Notes: generated by a model from the letters alone, not told the origin. DNA of 64,000 bases from CAYJSJ01 sp964373065 (GCA_964373065.1 CAYJSJ010000002.1:1-64000), one strand, 5' to 3'; positions 25,817 to 34,249 are shown, counted from the first letter of the stretch. Translations and numbers: made by a program.

Positions 25817-26932
25817 ATGAAAAAGCTTATCGCATGTCTTTCGGTTCTTGGGGTATTGCTCGCCTCCTGCGCTCCTGTTGCCAATGATGGAACGGGACCT
25901 ATTAAAATCGGATTCATCGGGCCGCTGACGGGTGATGCCGCTGCTTACGGTGTCGATACCCTGAACGGCGTTCAGCTTAAGATTGAGGAACTCAATGCTA
26001 AGGGAGGTGTGAACGGTCGACAGATAGCACTCATTGCCGAAGACGGTCGTTGTACGGGAACCGATGCGGCGTCAGCAGCCCAAAAACTGGTGAACGTCGA
26101 CAAAGTGGTTGCGATTGTTGGTGGTCAGTGTAGCGGTGAAACGCTTGCAGCAGCTCCTATTTCCGAGTCCGCCGGTGTTGTGCAGATGTCCCCATTAAGT
26201 TCAAGTCCAGACGTCACAAACGCGGGTGATTTTATCTTTCGCGATTATCCGAGTGATGCGTTGAAAACGAAGGCAATGGCCAAGTACTTCAAGGATGAAG
26301 GTTTGGCGAAAGTTGCCGTGATTACAGAGAACACCGACTTTGCTCAGGGGTTCCGCACTTCTCTGAAGAAGGATTTTGGCGATTTCATTTTTGATGAGGT
26401 TGTGGAGCCCGGTACGAAGGACTATCGCTCGCTTGTCACAAGACTCAAGAATTCCGATTTCGATGTTTTCCTGGCAAACGGCCAATCGCCCGCGACAATC
26501 GTTGCGATGACGATGCAGCTTCGTGAGCAGGGACTCGAGCAGACGGTTATTACGCATGATGCCGGGCAGGCTCAGGATACGATTACGGTTGGTGGTACCG
26601 CTGTGGAAGGCCTCCTTGCGATCAATGTCCCATCACTCGGAGATACAACCGCCTTCGGTACGGCATATCTTGCAAAATACGGTGCTCCACAGTCCTCCCT
26701 AGCATTTGCCGGTCATGCCTACGATGCCATGGGTATTTTGGCTCAGGCCATCGGAGCAGTCGGAACGGATGGAACTAAAATCCGCGACTATCTCTACGAT
26801 CTGCCCTCGTACGAAGGTATCGTTGGTGATATCAGTTTTGATGACAACGGCGATGTTGTTGGTGTCAATTACAAACTGATTGAGGTGAAGCAGGGAGCAT
26901 GGGTCGAACTGCAGGACATGGTGGTCGAATAG
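25817..26932 (+). CDS. ABC transporter substrate-binding lipoprotein (LivJ/LivK type)
   Basis: 371 aa. Signal peptide MKKLIACLSVLGVLLASC ends in a lipobox (LLAS-C18), so the protein is lipid-anchored. The periplasmic-binding type 1 domain starts IKIGFIGPLTGDAAAYG and includes GGVNGRQIALIAEDGRC and VAIVGGQCSGETLAAAPI. This group binds Leu/Ile/Val or related small ligands; the ligand cannot be read from the sequence. ATG 25817 is chosen over 25781 because it gives a canonical lipoprotein signal. Confidence 0.92.
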   Translation: MKKLIACLSVLGVLLASCAPVANDGTGPIKIGFIGPLTGDAAAYGVDTLNGVQLKIEELNAKGGVNGRQIALIAEDGRCTGTDAASAAQKLVNVDKVVAIVGGQCSGETLAAAPISESAGVVQMSPLSSSPDVTNAGDFIFRDYPSDALKTKAMAKYFKDEGLAKVAVITENTDFAQGFRTSLKKDFGDFIFDEVVEPGTKDYRSLVTRLKNSDFDVFLANGQSPATIVAMTMQLREQGLEQTVITHDAGQAQDTITVGGTAVEGLLAINVPSLGDTTAFGTAYLAKYGAPQSSLAFAGHAYDAMGILAQAIGAVGTDGTKIRDYLYDLPSYEGIVGDISFDDNGDVVGVNYKLIEVKQGAWVELQDMVVE

Positions 26933-26956
26933 ACCGTCTTCCATTATCCTATTAAC

Positions 26957-27835
26957 GTGCAATTTCTCTGGAACGGACTTGTCGCCGGATCGCTTGCAGC
27001 CCTCGTTGCTGCAGGTCTTGCTCTTGTTTACGGTGTTCTCGGTGTCTTCAATCTGGCACTCGGACAATTGGTGCTCATAGGCGGATATTGTACGTGGTGG
27101 TTTTACCAAGTCGTCGGTCTTCCGTTATCGCTTTCGATTGTTGGTGGCTTGGCGGTAGGTGGAATTGTGACATGGATCACGTTTGAGATATTTGTGAATC
27201 CGTTCTATAAGCATCATCGTTTTCTGCCGCTGGTCACCACCATTGCACTCAGTATGATTCTCGATGCACTCATTCTTCTGCTCTTCGGAGAACGATCCAG
27301 AAGTATTCTGTCACGGGCTAAGGAACCAATTTTCATTCATTCTCTCGCCATCACTGTGGAACAGATTGTTTTGATTCTCGTGACACTCGCAACACTCCTT
27401 GCTTTCGCCTACATCTTCCACTCCACCGCATTCGGACGCCGCATCCGCGCTGTCGTGCAGCATGATCACGCCGCGCTCAGTCTTGGAATCAATGCACCCA
27501 TGCTCCACCGCTTTATTTTCATTTTGAGTGGAATCTTTGCTGCGGCGGGCGGCATCTTCATCGGCATCGACCAGAATCTGACGCCAGTGTTTGCGTTCCC
27601 GCTCACCATCAAAGCCTACGCTGCGATCATCGCAGGAGGAAAGGGAAATTTTTGGGGTGCCATTCTCTGCGCGTACATCATCGCGCTCCTCGAGCAGCTT
27701 GTCGTCGGTGTGCATTGGTTCGGGCGCTTCTACATTTCTGCTGGGTACCAGCAGACGGTTGCGCTTGTTTTCATCATTGCTTTCCTGCTCCTGCGTCCGC
27801 AGGGACTTTTTGCCCATACCAAACGCACTGCATGA
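26957..27835 (+). CDS. branched-chain amino acid ABC permease (LivH type)
   Basis: 292 aa with about eight membrane helices, beginning at a GTG (QFLWNGLVAGSLAALVAAGLALVYG). The LivH signature GVFNLALGQLVLIGGY and the cytoplasmic coupling loop TAFGRRIRAVVQHDHAALSLGINA are present. Its stop overlaps the start of the LivM-type gene (ATGATGG), so the two permeases are coupled. Confidence 0.9.
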   Translation: MQFLWNGLVAGSLAALVAAGLALVYGVLGVFNLALGQLVLIGGYCTWWFYQVVGLPLSLSIVGGLAVGGIVTWITFEIFVNPFYKHHRFLPLVTTIALSMILDALILLLFGERSRSILSRAKEPIFIHSLAITVEQIVLILVTLATLLAFAYIFHSTAFGRRIRAVVQHDHAALSLGINAPMLHRFIFILSGIFAAAGGIFIGIDQNLTPVFAFPLTIKAYAAIIAGGKGNFWGAILCAYIIALLEQLVVGVHWFGRFYISAGYQQTVALVFIIAFLLLRPQGLFAHTKRTA

Positions 27836-28689
27836 TGGATTTCCTTCTTCACATTGTCGTTCTTATCGGCATCTGGCTTCCATCGGTTCTTGCATACAAC
27901 CTTCTTTTCGGTAAAGGTAAGATTCTACATTTTGGCCCCGTTGGTACATCGCTTGTGGTTGCCTATGCCATTGTCATCACACTCAAGAGCACAGAGAGTT
28001 TTCTCCTCGCAGGGATCGTCGGTCTCCTTTTTGCAGTCATCCTCTCCGCGCTCTTTGCGTGGCTTTCGCTCCGTCTCGATCCCGACGGGCTCGGTGTAAT
28101 GTCCATTGCCGTGCACCTTGCGCTGCTCGCCGTCATCCTCAATTGGAACAGTCTTACGCGAGGAGCACTCGGTATTCCGCACGTTCCGCGACCGCCGTTT
28201 CTGGATTCCGTCCTCGATTTTGCCATTGCATCAGCGATCCTGTGCACCTTTTCCGTTGCGGTGATTTGGTGGATTGACCGCAGCCGTCTCGGCAGGCAGC
28301 TCGAGGCGCTCGCCGAGCACGAGTGGCACGCGAAAAGCTTGGGAATCAACCGCACGGTCGTGCATTTTGCTGCCTTCCTCATCTGTGGCGTGAGCAGTGT
28401 AGTTACCAATCTTCTTTTTTTACCTTACGTGACGCTACTGCACCCCAATGATTACCAATTCCCCGCGTTCGTTTTCTGGATCATGCTTGTCGTCGCGGGA
28501 AAACCGGGGAGTGTCTTCGGTGTCGCCATTTCCACAATCGCATTGATTACCCTCAAAGAAGCAATCCGCTTCATTCCGCTTGCACCATCCGTGCTCGGCC
28601 CCGTGCGCTTGCTCCTCTTCGGTGTCATTCTCTTCGTAGCCGTTTGGTACCGTCGTGATTGTCTTTTCCCCAAACAAAGGATTGTTTAA
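27832..28689 (+). CDS. branched-chain amino acid ABC permease (LivM type)
   Basis: 285 aa, many membrane helices. Begins MMDFLLHIVVLIGIWLPSVLAYNLLFGKGKILHFG, the LivM pattern. The coupling loop SRLGRQLEALAEHEWHAKSLGIN is clear. The start ATG at 27832 overlaps the LivH stop by four bases. Together with the upstream three genes it makes a complete importer: one ATPase, one lipoprotein and two permeases. Confidence 0.9.
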   Translation: MMDFLLHIVVLIGIWLPSVLAYNLLFGKGKILHFGPVGTSLVVAYAIVITLKSTESFLLAGIVGLLFAVILSALFAWLSLRLDPDGLGVMSIAVHLALLAVILNWNSLTRGALGIPHVPRPPFLDSVLDFAIASAILCTFSVAVIWWIDRSRLGRQLEALAEHEWHAKSLGINRTVVHFAAFLICGVSSVVTNLLFLPYVTLLHPNDYQFPAFVFWIMLVVAGKPGSVFGVAISTIALITLKEAIRFIPLAPSVLGPVRLLLFGVILFVAVWYRRDCLFPKQRIV

Positions 28690-28739
28690 GTAGTACTGTT
28701 CATCGTTTTCATCCGGAATGAATTCCTGCATAGTTGCAG

Positions 28740-28769
28740 CGTTAGCCGACGGTTTAAACCGCCGGCTAA
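28740..28769. repeat. 30-bp near-perfect palindrome, IS200-end-like family
   Basis: Left arm GTTAGCCGACGGTTT and right arm AAACCGCCGGCTAAC are complementary with one mismatch. A related copy is at 37998-38027, and the right arm resembles the left end of the IS200-type element at 35152. A second small hairpin (GGCGAA-TTCA-TTCGCC) lies downstream at about 28783-28798. Confidence 0.75.
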
Positions 28770-28886
28770 CGAGCAGATACACAGGCGAATTCATTCGCCA
28801 GTGGGCTTACTGTTGCTGTACGGTAGAGATTATTTTTCTGGTGTTTTCTCATGAACATCTGTATGGCGGTACAGCGTTTGATGCGC

Positions 28887-28892
28887 TAGGAT
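28887..28892 (+). promoter_or_regulatory. -10 box (TAGGAT), leaderless spacing
   Basis: TAGGAT ends seven bases before the ATG of the DUF4112 gene, so transcription would begin at the start codon. No good -35 is visible. Confidence 0.4.
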
Positions 28893-28899
28893 AAGCGGT

Positions 28900-29358
28900 A
28901 TGCAGAAAGATCATACCCGAGGGATAGAGATGGAACCGGATGGGATCGAGAGAGATGCCTTTCCTACGCTCGAAAAACTTGCGTACGCTGTCGCATTTTT
29001 GAACCGGTATGCCAAAGTAATGGATACGTATGGCGGGGACGTAGCCGCAGGCCTTATTCCCGTTCTCGGCGATGCCACCACTTCCCTCGTTTCTTCCGGT
29101 GTGCAGCTGGGTCTCGCGTGGAAAACAAAGCTCCCGTTTAAAGATCAACTGAAGATTCTCCTCGGACACGGAATGGATCTCGTCATAGGAGCGGTGCCCC
29201 TCGTCGGTGATGTCGCCGATTATTTCTACAAGAGCAACGTGTACGCCAAAAACAGGTTCGTCGATCATTTTCAAAAGAGCGTGGAGCTCTCCCTCAGGGC
29301 AGGGAGTATTTCTGCCAAAGAAGCCGAGCGTCTGCGCACCATCGCCGGCGTTTCGTAA
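28900..29358 (+). CDS. DUF4112 membrane protein
   Basis: 152 aa. The DUF4112 pattern is clear: AAGLIPVLGDATTSLVSSGVQLGLA followed about 40 residues later by DLVIGAVPLVGDVADYFYKSN. These form two re-entrant or membrane hairpins. The function is unknown. It is convergent with the two orphan genes at 29381-30336. Confidence 0.85.
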   Translation: MQKDHTRGIEMEPDGIERDAFPTLEKLAYAVAFLNRYAKVMDTYGGDVAAGLIPVLGDATTSLVSSGVQLGLAWKTKLPFKDQLKILLGHGMDLVIGAVPLVGDVADYFYKSNVYAKNRFVDHFQKSVELSLRAGSISAKEAERLRTIAGVS

Positions 29359-29380
29359 GGCAACATCGTTTGGGAGCTTC

Positions 29381-29911
29381 CTATTTTTTTCCACTGAGGA
29401 AGTTGATGCCTTTCCCGATAGTTTCTCCTCCTTTCTCCGCGATATTTTTGAATGCATCCCAACTGCCCTTCAAGAATCCTTTTGCCGCCGCCTCAGGGTT
29501 TCCGGCAATCACTTTCGCATCTTCTACGATCCCTTTGGCGCCTGCCGCGGCACCTTCGAAAGCTTTTCCTCCGATTCCGCGGAATTTGTTCCAGAGATCA
29601 ACGGCATCTTGCACATGCTTGGGAACAAAATTCTTCCAAAGAAAATTTCCGAGTGATTGCAGCCACTTCGCTACGGCTCCTGAGGCGCGGGCTGAAAGTG
29701 CCTTCAGTTGCACACCCACCCACTCGGCAGCCCCCGGGGTGAAATACACGCCGGCGGCGAGCAGGGCACCGACCCCAAGCGTAGAGAGAACTTTGTGCTT
29801 TCCCATCCATGCGAGAATGGATTCTTTCTGTTCATTGCGTTCGCGTGACTCGAAGTACTTTTCAAAAAACTCTCTGTCCTGGGCCGAAATTTCATAGGCG
29901 GGAACGCTCAT
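29381..29911 (-). CDS. orphan protein with membrane segment, 176 aa
   Basis: N-terminal helical, charged segment (residues 1-35), then one hydrophobic helix (VLSTLGVGALLAAGVYFTPGAA), then an Ala/Gly/Lys-rich amphipathic region ending GKGINFLSGKK. Composition and phrases such as AAKGFLKGSWDAFKNI recall parts of the giant protein at 11.6-17 kb (AAGGFLQGAGDTVKEW), which may be convergence. Its ATG overlaps the stop of the upstream gene by four bases, so they form an operon. Confidence 0.65.
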   Translation of the reverse strand: MSVPAYEISAQDREFFEKYFESRERNEQKESILAWMGKHKVLSTLGVGALLAAGVYFTPGAAEWVGVQLKALSARASGAVAKWLQSLGNFLWKNFVPKHVQDAVDLWNKFRGIGGKAFEGAAAGAKGIVEDAKVIAGNPEAAAKGFLKGSWDAFKNIAEKGGETIGKGINFLSGKK

Positions 29912-30336
29912 GATGCGAGAAGGGAATGCTTATTACTCTCCAGAAGACCATGGCGAATATGGCTTACGTAGGACAATGCCTTCAGGTCCTCCGGCGATGC
30001 CACTTCCTGCAGACCAAATTCTATGAGTGCGCTCACGCCCAATGCTCCAATGCCGGAGAAATACAGATGGAGGGTTTCTTCATCAAGATGCGAGAAATCA
30101 ACGCGCGCAATATCGCCGGTACTTTCGATTTCTTCCACGGCCTTCTTCACAAGATTCGCCACTGCAGGACGATTTTTCAGTTCCTTGAGTGTTTGCAGCC
30201 TTGTCTGCAGCAGATCTTCGGTCTCGAAACTGTCGTTTGTTTCCATTGTAACGGTGCCTCCCCACGCATCAGTGATGCTTTTGGGTACCTTTCCAAATAG
30301 AGCGTTCTCGGACTTTGTAAGAAGAAGCGTTTCCAT
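29908..30336 (-). CDS. orphan soluble protein, 142 aa
   Basis: Starts METLLLTKSENALFG; a mostly helical, acidic protein with no recognised family. The start is set by an excellent promoter: TTGGCA (30367-30372), 17 bases, TATACT (30344-30349), then seven bases to the ATG. First gene of a two-gene operon with the 176-aa protein, which it overlaps by four bases. Confidence 0.65.
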   Translation of the reverse strand: METLLLTKSENALFGKVPKSITDAWGGTVTMETNDSFETEDLLQTRLQTLKELKNRPAVANLVKKAVEEIESTGDIARVDFSHLDEETLHLYFSGIGALGVSALIEFGLQEVASPEDLKALSYVSHIRHGLLESNKHSLLAS

Positions 30337-30343
30337 AGCTTTC

Positions 30344-30372
30344 AGTATAATGAGCCATATCCACAATGCCAA
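30344..30372 (-). promoter_or_regulatory. sigma70 promoter of a leaderless mRNA
   Basis: Minus strand: TTGGCA (30367-30372), 17-base spacer, TATACT (30344-30349). The ATG at 30336 begins eight bases after the -10 box, the expected transcription start. Confidence 0.75.
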
Positions 30373-30402
30373 TATTCCATTAGGATTCTCCGTGAACCGC
30401 TT

Positions 30403-31338
30403 ATGAACCTTTCCCAGACCATTCTCGGCATAACCTTTGAAAACCCTACGGTGCTCGCTTCGGGCATTTGGGGAATTACCGCTGCGGGATGGAAAGAAGT
30501 CGCACGAAACGGCGCAGGTGCTATCACGACAAAGTCGCTCTGGCGTAAAGAACATAAGGGTCATAAAAACCCTGTGATTATCGAAACCGAACACTGGATG
30601 CTCAACGCCGTTGGAGTGCCGGATGCCGGTCCGGAGAAGGCGAAGGAGGAGATCGGTGCATATATGAAAGATCACCCAGTGCCGCTCATCGCAAACATCA
30701 TCGCGGAGTCCGTGGAGAATTTTGCGCAGACCGCCGAGGCGATCAAAGCACTCAAACCCGATGCGTTTGAAGTGAATATCTCCTGTCCGAATGTAGAGGA
30801 CGAGTTCGGCAAACCCTTCGCATGTTCCGCACCCGAAGCGGCGAAGGTGACGAAGGCGGTGAAAAAGGTGAGCGGCAAGATTCCCGTCTTCATCAAGCTC
30901 TCACCGAACGTCGACAGTATTGCGGCCGTTGCCATTGCATGTGCGGAAGCGGGAGCCGATGGATTTACAGTCATCAACACAGTCGGTCCGGGGATGGCGA
31001 TCGATCTCCGGAGTCGTATGCCGATTTTGGCCAATAAAGTCGGCGGACTCTCGGGACCTGCTATCAAACCGATCGCCGTGAAGTGCATCGCGGATGTCTA
31101 TGCAGCGACGAAGGGCATGCTTCCTATCATCGGAACGGGCGGCGTGTACACGGGAGAGGATGCTTTGGAACTCATGCTCGCAGGAGCGTCGCTCATTGGC
31201 ATAGGATCGGCAGTTTCCAAACGAGGAGCGGATGTGTTCCGCCAGGTTTGTGAAGAAATCCAATTCTGGTGCACCAATGAAGGAGTGGATAATGTTTCGG
31301 ATATGGTGGGAGGGATGCATACGGTGGTGAAATTCTAA
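30403..31338 (+). CDS. pyrD: dihydroorotate dehydrogenase, catalytic subunit (class 1B)
   Basis: Oxidises dihydroorotate to orotate. 311 aa TIM barrel with FMN-binding residues: GAGAITTKSLW, the catalytic loop FEVNISCPN with Cys (class 1), FIKLSPN, GGLSGPAIKPIAVKCI and the phosphate-binding IIGTGGVYTGEDALE. The Cys and the partner gene pyrK downstream mark class 1B, which passes electrons to NAD+. Confidence 0.95.
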   Translation: MNLSQTILGITFENPTVLASGIWGITAAGWKEVARNGAGAITTKSLWRKEHKGHKNPVIIETEHWMLNAVGVPDAGPEKAKEEIGAYMKDHPVPLIANIIAESVENFAQTAEAIKALKPDAFEVNISCPNVEDEFGKPFACSAPEAAKVTKAVKKVSGKIPVFIKLSPNVDSIAAVAIACAEAGADGFTVINTVGPGMAIDLRSRMPILANKVGGLSGPAIKPIAVKCIADVYAATKGMLPIIGTGGVYTGEDALELMLAGASLIGIGSAVSKRGADVFRQVCEEIQFWCTNEGVDNVSDMVGGMHTVVKF

Positions 31339-31470
31339 ATTCTAAATCCTAAATCCTAAGCACTAAAACTCACGCAGAGCTCATATCTCCAAAATAACTA
31401 TGTTGCATTGTGTCCTTTGGATTTGTTTGGGATTTAGGATTTAGGATTTCGTGCTTAGGGTTTGGTTACG
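31330..31470. repeat. CTAAATC / GGATTTA microrepeats in inverted orientation
   Basis: Right after the pyrD stop the sequence runs CTAAATCCTAAATCCTAAGC; about 80 bases later it reads GGGATTTAGGATTTAGGATT and then CGTGCTTAGGG. The two blocks are roughly reverse complements and could form a long-range stem between pyrD and pyrK. Confidence 0.75.
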
Positions 31471-31484
31471 GTAGACTATATTCA

Positions 31485-32339
31485 ATGAGTTCAATTTCTC
31501 TCCAGAGCCGTCTTCCCCGCACCTACCACATCAAGGAGATTAAACAGGAGACCGAGATGGTGAGCACATTTACCTTCGACGGTTCACTCGGGGCAAAGCC
31601 CGGCCAATTTGTAATGGTGTGGCTACCTGGTGTTGACGAAGTGCCCATGAGTGTTGCCTACGATGATGGCGCGGAAACCAAGATCACGTTCTTTGCGGTT
31701 GGTGACATGACCGAAGAGCTCGCCAAAGCTAAAGTTGGGGATCTGGTGGGGTTACGCGGGCCATTTGGAACGCACTACGAATGGGACGCAGGTGATCATA
31801 TCGTCCTTGTCGCAGGAGGCTACGGTGCCGCGCCGATGTACTTCGTCGCTTCGGAAGCCGTTAAGAACGGTTGTACGCTCGAAGCCATTGTCGGAGCGCG
31901 TGGCAAAGAGCATCTTTTGTACCTCAAGGAACTCGAGTCCCTCAAACATGTTTCGCTGCACATAGCTACTGACGATGGTTCTATGGGCCATAAAGGGTAT
32001 AACACGCAGGTTCTGGAGAAACTTCTTGCCTCGTGCCCGCTTGATTCTGGCAAGGCAACGGCTGGCGATTGCTCTCCCATCGATACAATATTCGCATGCG
32101 GTCCGGAAATGATGCTGAAATCTGTCATGGACATCTGTGCGAAGTTTTCGGTTCCGTGCCAGCTCTCTCTCGAGAGGTACATGAAATGCGGGTTCGGCAT
32201 CTGCGGCAATTGTTGCGTCGATCCTCTCGGTATACGCCTTTGCACCGAGGGGCCGGTGGTGAAAGGGGAGATCTGTGCACAGATAAAAGAGTTTGGGGAG
32301 TATCACAGGGATGATTTGGGGAAAAAGCATTCTTTTTAG
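31485..32339 (+). CDS. pyrK: dihydroorotate dehydrogenase electron-transfer subunit
   Basis: 284 aa. FAD-binding front half (QFVMVWLPGVDEVPMSVAY, GLRGPFGTHYE), NAD-binding half (IVLVAGGYGAAPMYFVA, IFACGPEMMLKSV) and the C-terminal [2Fe-2S] cluster CGFGICGNCCVDPLGIRLC. It lets PyrD use NAD+. ATG 31485 lies just after a TAGACT (-10-like, seven bases before the ATG), so it may be transcribed separately from pyrD despite the gene order. Confidence 0.93.
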   Translation: MSSISLQSRLPRTYHIKEIKQETEMVSTFTFDGSLGAKPGQFVMVWLPGVDEVPMSVAYDDGAETKITFFAVGDMTEELAKAKVGDLVGLRGPFGTHYEWDAGDHIVLVAGGYGAAPMYFVASEAVKNGCTLEAIVGARGKEHLLYLKELESLKHVSLHIATDDGSMGHKGYNTQVLEKLLASCPLDSGKATAGDCSPIDTIFACGPEMMLKSVMDICAKFSVPCQLSLERYMKCGFGICGNCCVDPLGIRLCTEGPVVKGEICAQIKEFGEYHRDDLGKKHSF

Positions 32340-32349
32340 CACTCTAAAC

Positions 32350-32378
32350 TTGCGAGTGATAATGCACAGTGCTATACT
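32350..32378 (+). promoter_or_regulatory. sigma70-type promoter of a short transcript
   Basis: TTGCGA (32350-32355), 17-base spacer, TATACT (32373-32378), directly after the pyrK stop. The only things between it and the terminator at 32455 are a 12-codon frame and the terminator. Confidence 0.6.
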
Positions 32379-32403
32379 GTATTTGTATTTCTCCCTTTTT
32401 CCT

Positions 32404-32439
32404 ATGTTTGATGGTGGATCTGGCGGCTGCAGTTGCTAA
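32404..32439 (+). CDS. possible 11-residue Gly/Cys peptide
   Basis: ATG 32404 to TAA 32437-32439 encodes MFDGGSGGCSC. The start context (TTTTTCCTATG) is the pyrimidine-rich context seen before many genes in this window. It may be a peptide, or simply the body of a small RNA. Confidence 0.25.
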   Translation: MFDGGSGGCSC

Positions 32440-32454
32440 CTGTAGCATATGCCC

Positions 32455-32487
32455 AAAAAAGCGGCCCCCGAAGGGGCCGCTTTTTTT
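32455..32487. terminator. bidirectional intrinsic terminator
   Basis: A6, then GCGGCCCC paired with GGGGCCGC around CGAA, then T7. It can stop pyrK or the short transcript on the plus strand and the membrane-protein gene at 32523 on the minus strand. Confidence 0.93.
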
Positions 32488-32522
32488 CATTCGTCTATTG
32501 CGGTACCGTATCGTTACTTTTG

Positions 32523-32951
32523 CTAGAACCGTATTGTCCTCTCGATCCAGATCACTTCCGCTTGTCTGCGGGAACTGCGCGCTTCCTTCAGGGAAGCGGT
32601 CTGCTTTCGGATTTTTATGGGGACGTTTCGATCGTTCTTCCCACAGATGTTCTCTGCATCACGGCAACGAAGAATATACAGCCCATGAAACCCAATGCCT
32701 GCAAGCACTATGAGCATGCCGAGGGCGATCATGCCAAATGACGGTCCTGTGTTTTCCATGGCGGCAGGGAAGACCGTTTGCTTGACTATGAGCATCGGCT
32801 CCGATGCATGGATCGTACCGAGGTACGCACCTTGTTCAGTCAATGAGGCATTCAACTGTATCTCCGTTCCGAGCAACCCTACAGCCGTACCGAAGATCAT
32901 GAGCAATGTGCCAAGCGTGTGGAACCGTACATGGTTTGTGTTAATCGCCAT
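32523..32951 (-). CDS. small membrane protein with two helices, 142 aa
   Basis: Two hydrophobic helices (LGTLLMIFGTAVGLLGTEI, and FGMIALGMLIVLAGIGFHGLYIL) with about 45 residues between, then a basic cytoplasmic tail. No family recognised. The start is set by the promoter TTGTAT-17-TATAAT seven bases before the ATG. It ends at the shared terminator at 32455-32487. Confidence 0.65.
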   Translation of the reverse strand: MAINTNHVRFHTLGTLLMIFGTAVGLLGTEIQLNASLTEQGAYLGTIHASEPMLIVKQTVFPAAMENTGPSFGMIALGMLIVLAGIGFHGLYILRCRDAENICGKNDRNVPIKIRKQTASLKEARSSRRQAEVIWIERTIRF

Positions 32952-32958
32952 TATAGAT

Positions 32959-32987
32959 ATTATACCATAAATCTATAAATTATACAA
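32959..32987 (-). promoter_or_regulatory. sigma70 promoter of a leaderless mRNA
   Basis: Minus strand TTGTAT (32982-32987), 17-base spacer, TATAAT (32959-32964), then seven bases to the ATG at 32951. Confidence 0.75.
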
Positions 32988-33073
32988 GTTCCCAATATAC
33001 ACAGCACGAAGTGCTCGTGACCTCTCCCTGTTCATTTACAGGACATGTCATATCAGTACAATGTCTCTACCGC

Positions 33074-33148
33074 GGCCCCATCGTCTAACGGTTAGGACAT
33101 CGGCTTTTCAAGCCGGTAACGGGAGTTCGATTCTCCCTGGGGCTGCCA
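33074..33148 (+). tRNA. tRNA-Glu (TTC)
   Basis: Cloverleaf: acceptor GGCCCCA pairs with the matching TGGGGCT, the anticodon stem TCGGC pairs with GCCGG around TTTTCAA (anticodon TTC), the T arm is GGGAG-TTCGATT-CTCCC, and CCA is encoded at the 3' end. It marks the left edge of the AT-richer restriction-modification island. Confidence 0.96.
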
Positions 33149-33389
33149 GTTTCGTGAAAGTGGCAGGCTGCGTTCGCAAAAATTCGAACAGATTTTAGCA
33201 GCTCCGCTCGCCGGCCATAACCTCTCGACCCTCGTAGCCTTGGCGAAGTGGGTTGGCGACGGCTGGACGACCGACCGTTTCGGAAAACCGCCAAAGAACC
33301 CGGAAAACAATCGGCTCGAACATTCTTCGGTCCGCCAAACGCAAACTTTTTCTCGATACTCATGCACAAATCTTATCACCTTTTTATGA

Positions 33390-33405
33390 GTGTACAATCG
33401 TACAC
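33390..33405. promoter_or_regulatory. 16-bp palindrome, possible operator
   Basis: GTGTACAATCGTACAC; outer half-sites GTGTAC/GTACAC are perfect. It matches the putative LexA boxes at 12 of 16 positions and lies 60 bases before the methyltransferase gene. Confidence 0.4.
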
Positions 33406-33453
33406 CAAAACATTTATTCCAATGACGCACTACAAGTTTTGCACAAGTCGATA

Positions 33454-33459
33454 TATATT
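33454..33459 (+). promoter_or_regulatory. -10 box (TATATT), leaderless spacing
   Basis: TATATT followed by seven bases and the ATG at 33467. This supports the choice of start for the methyltransferase. Confidence 0.5.
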
Positions 33460-33466
33460 ATCCCAT

Positions 33467-34246
33467 ATGAAACTTCCAAACGACTTTATCGATAAGATGA
33501 TTTGCGGCGATTGCATACAAGTGATGCGGAAAATGCCAGACAAGAGTATCGATTTAGTCGTAACTAGTCCGCCTTATAATTTAAAAAATTCAACAGGGAA
33601 TGGTATGAAAGATGGAAGGGGTGGCAAATGGTCAGGAGCCGCACTCATGAACGGATACTCCCATCATCATGATGCAATGCCACACGATGAGTATGCTAAG
33701 TGGCAACGCGAATGCCTGACAGAAATGTTCAGGGTCATTACAGACGATGGTGCGATTTTCTATAATCATAAATGGAGAGTGCAGGCAGGGCTTCTGCAAG
33801 ACAGACAAGACATCGTATCTGGCTTCCCTGTAAGACAGATTATTATTTGGAAGCGAAAGGGCGGCTTTAACTTTAATGCAGGGTATTTTCTCCCTACATA
33901 TGAGGTTATTTACCTTATTGCAAAGCCAGAATTCAAACTTGTTCCTAAGGCAAATGCATTTGGAGACGTCTGGGAGTTTACGCAGGAGATGAATAATCCT
34001 CATCCAGCTGCGTTCCCCGCTGCTCTCATTGATCGGATTATCTCATCTACCACAGCACAGATAATTCTTGATCCATTCATGGGTTCAGGTACAACAGCCG
34101 TGGCTGCCAAGGAGCTTCGTCGACACTTTATCGGAATAGATATATCGCCTGACTATTGCCAAATGGCAGAGGAACGCATAGGCATAGCAAAGACCAGAGA
34201 AGTGTATAACCTCCCTCAAAAACAGCTTGCGTTATTTCACGCCTAG
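33467..34246 (+). CDS. type II DNA methyltransferase (N4-cytosine, beta class)
   Basis: 259 aa. Catalytic motif IV is TSPPYN, typical of N4-cytosine (or some N6-adenine) enzymes; the S-adenosylmethionine motif I (ILDPFMGSGTTAVAA) lies near the C-terminus, giving the beta-class order. The start MKLPNDFIDKMICGDCIQVM is normal. It is followed after three bases by an MvaI/BcnI-like endonuclease, so it is the protective half of a restriction-modification system. Base composition is more AT-rich than in the flanking housekeeping genes, consistent with transfer. Confidence 0.9.
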   Translation: MKLPNDFIDKMICGDCIQVMRKMPDKSIDLVVTSPPYNLKNSTGNGMKDGRGGKWSGAALMNGYSHHHDAMPHDEYAKWQRECLTEMFRVITDDGAIFYNHKWRVQAGLLQDRQDIVSGFPVRQIIIWKRKGGFNFNAGYFLPTYEVIYLIAKPEFKLVPKANAFGDVWEFTQEMNNPHPAAFPAALIDRIISSTTAQIILDPFMGSGTTAVAAKELRRHFIGIDISPDYCQMAEERIGIAKTREVYNLPQKQLALFHA

Positions 34247-34249
34247 ACT

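Larger units (their letters stand above)
33149..33466. other. intergenic region between tRNA-Glu and the methyltransferase gene
   Basis: No convincing gene. Frames that read through the tRNA into this stretch are spurious. It contains a near-palindrome GTGTACAATCGTACAC at 33390-33405 and a -10 box (TATATT, 33454-33459) seven bases before the methyltransferase ATG. Confidence 0.6.

Noticed and set aside
33085..33430. Minus-strand frames that read through tRNA-Glu (for example ending in ...QGESNSRYR)
   Set aside because: They are translations of the tRNA reverse complement, a common annotation artefact; the tRNA fold is complete.
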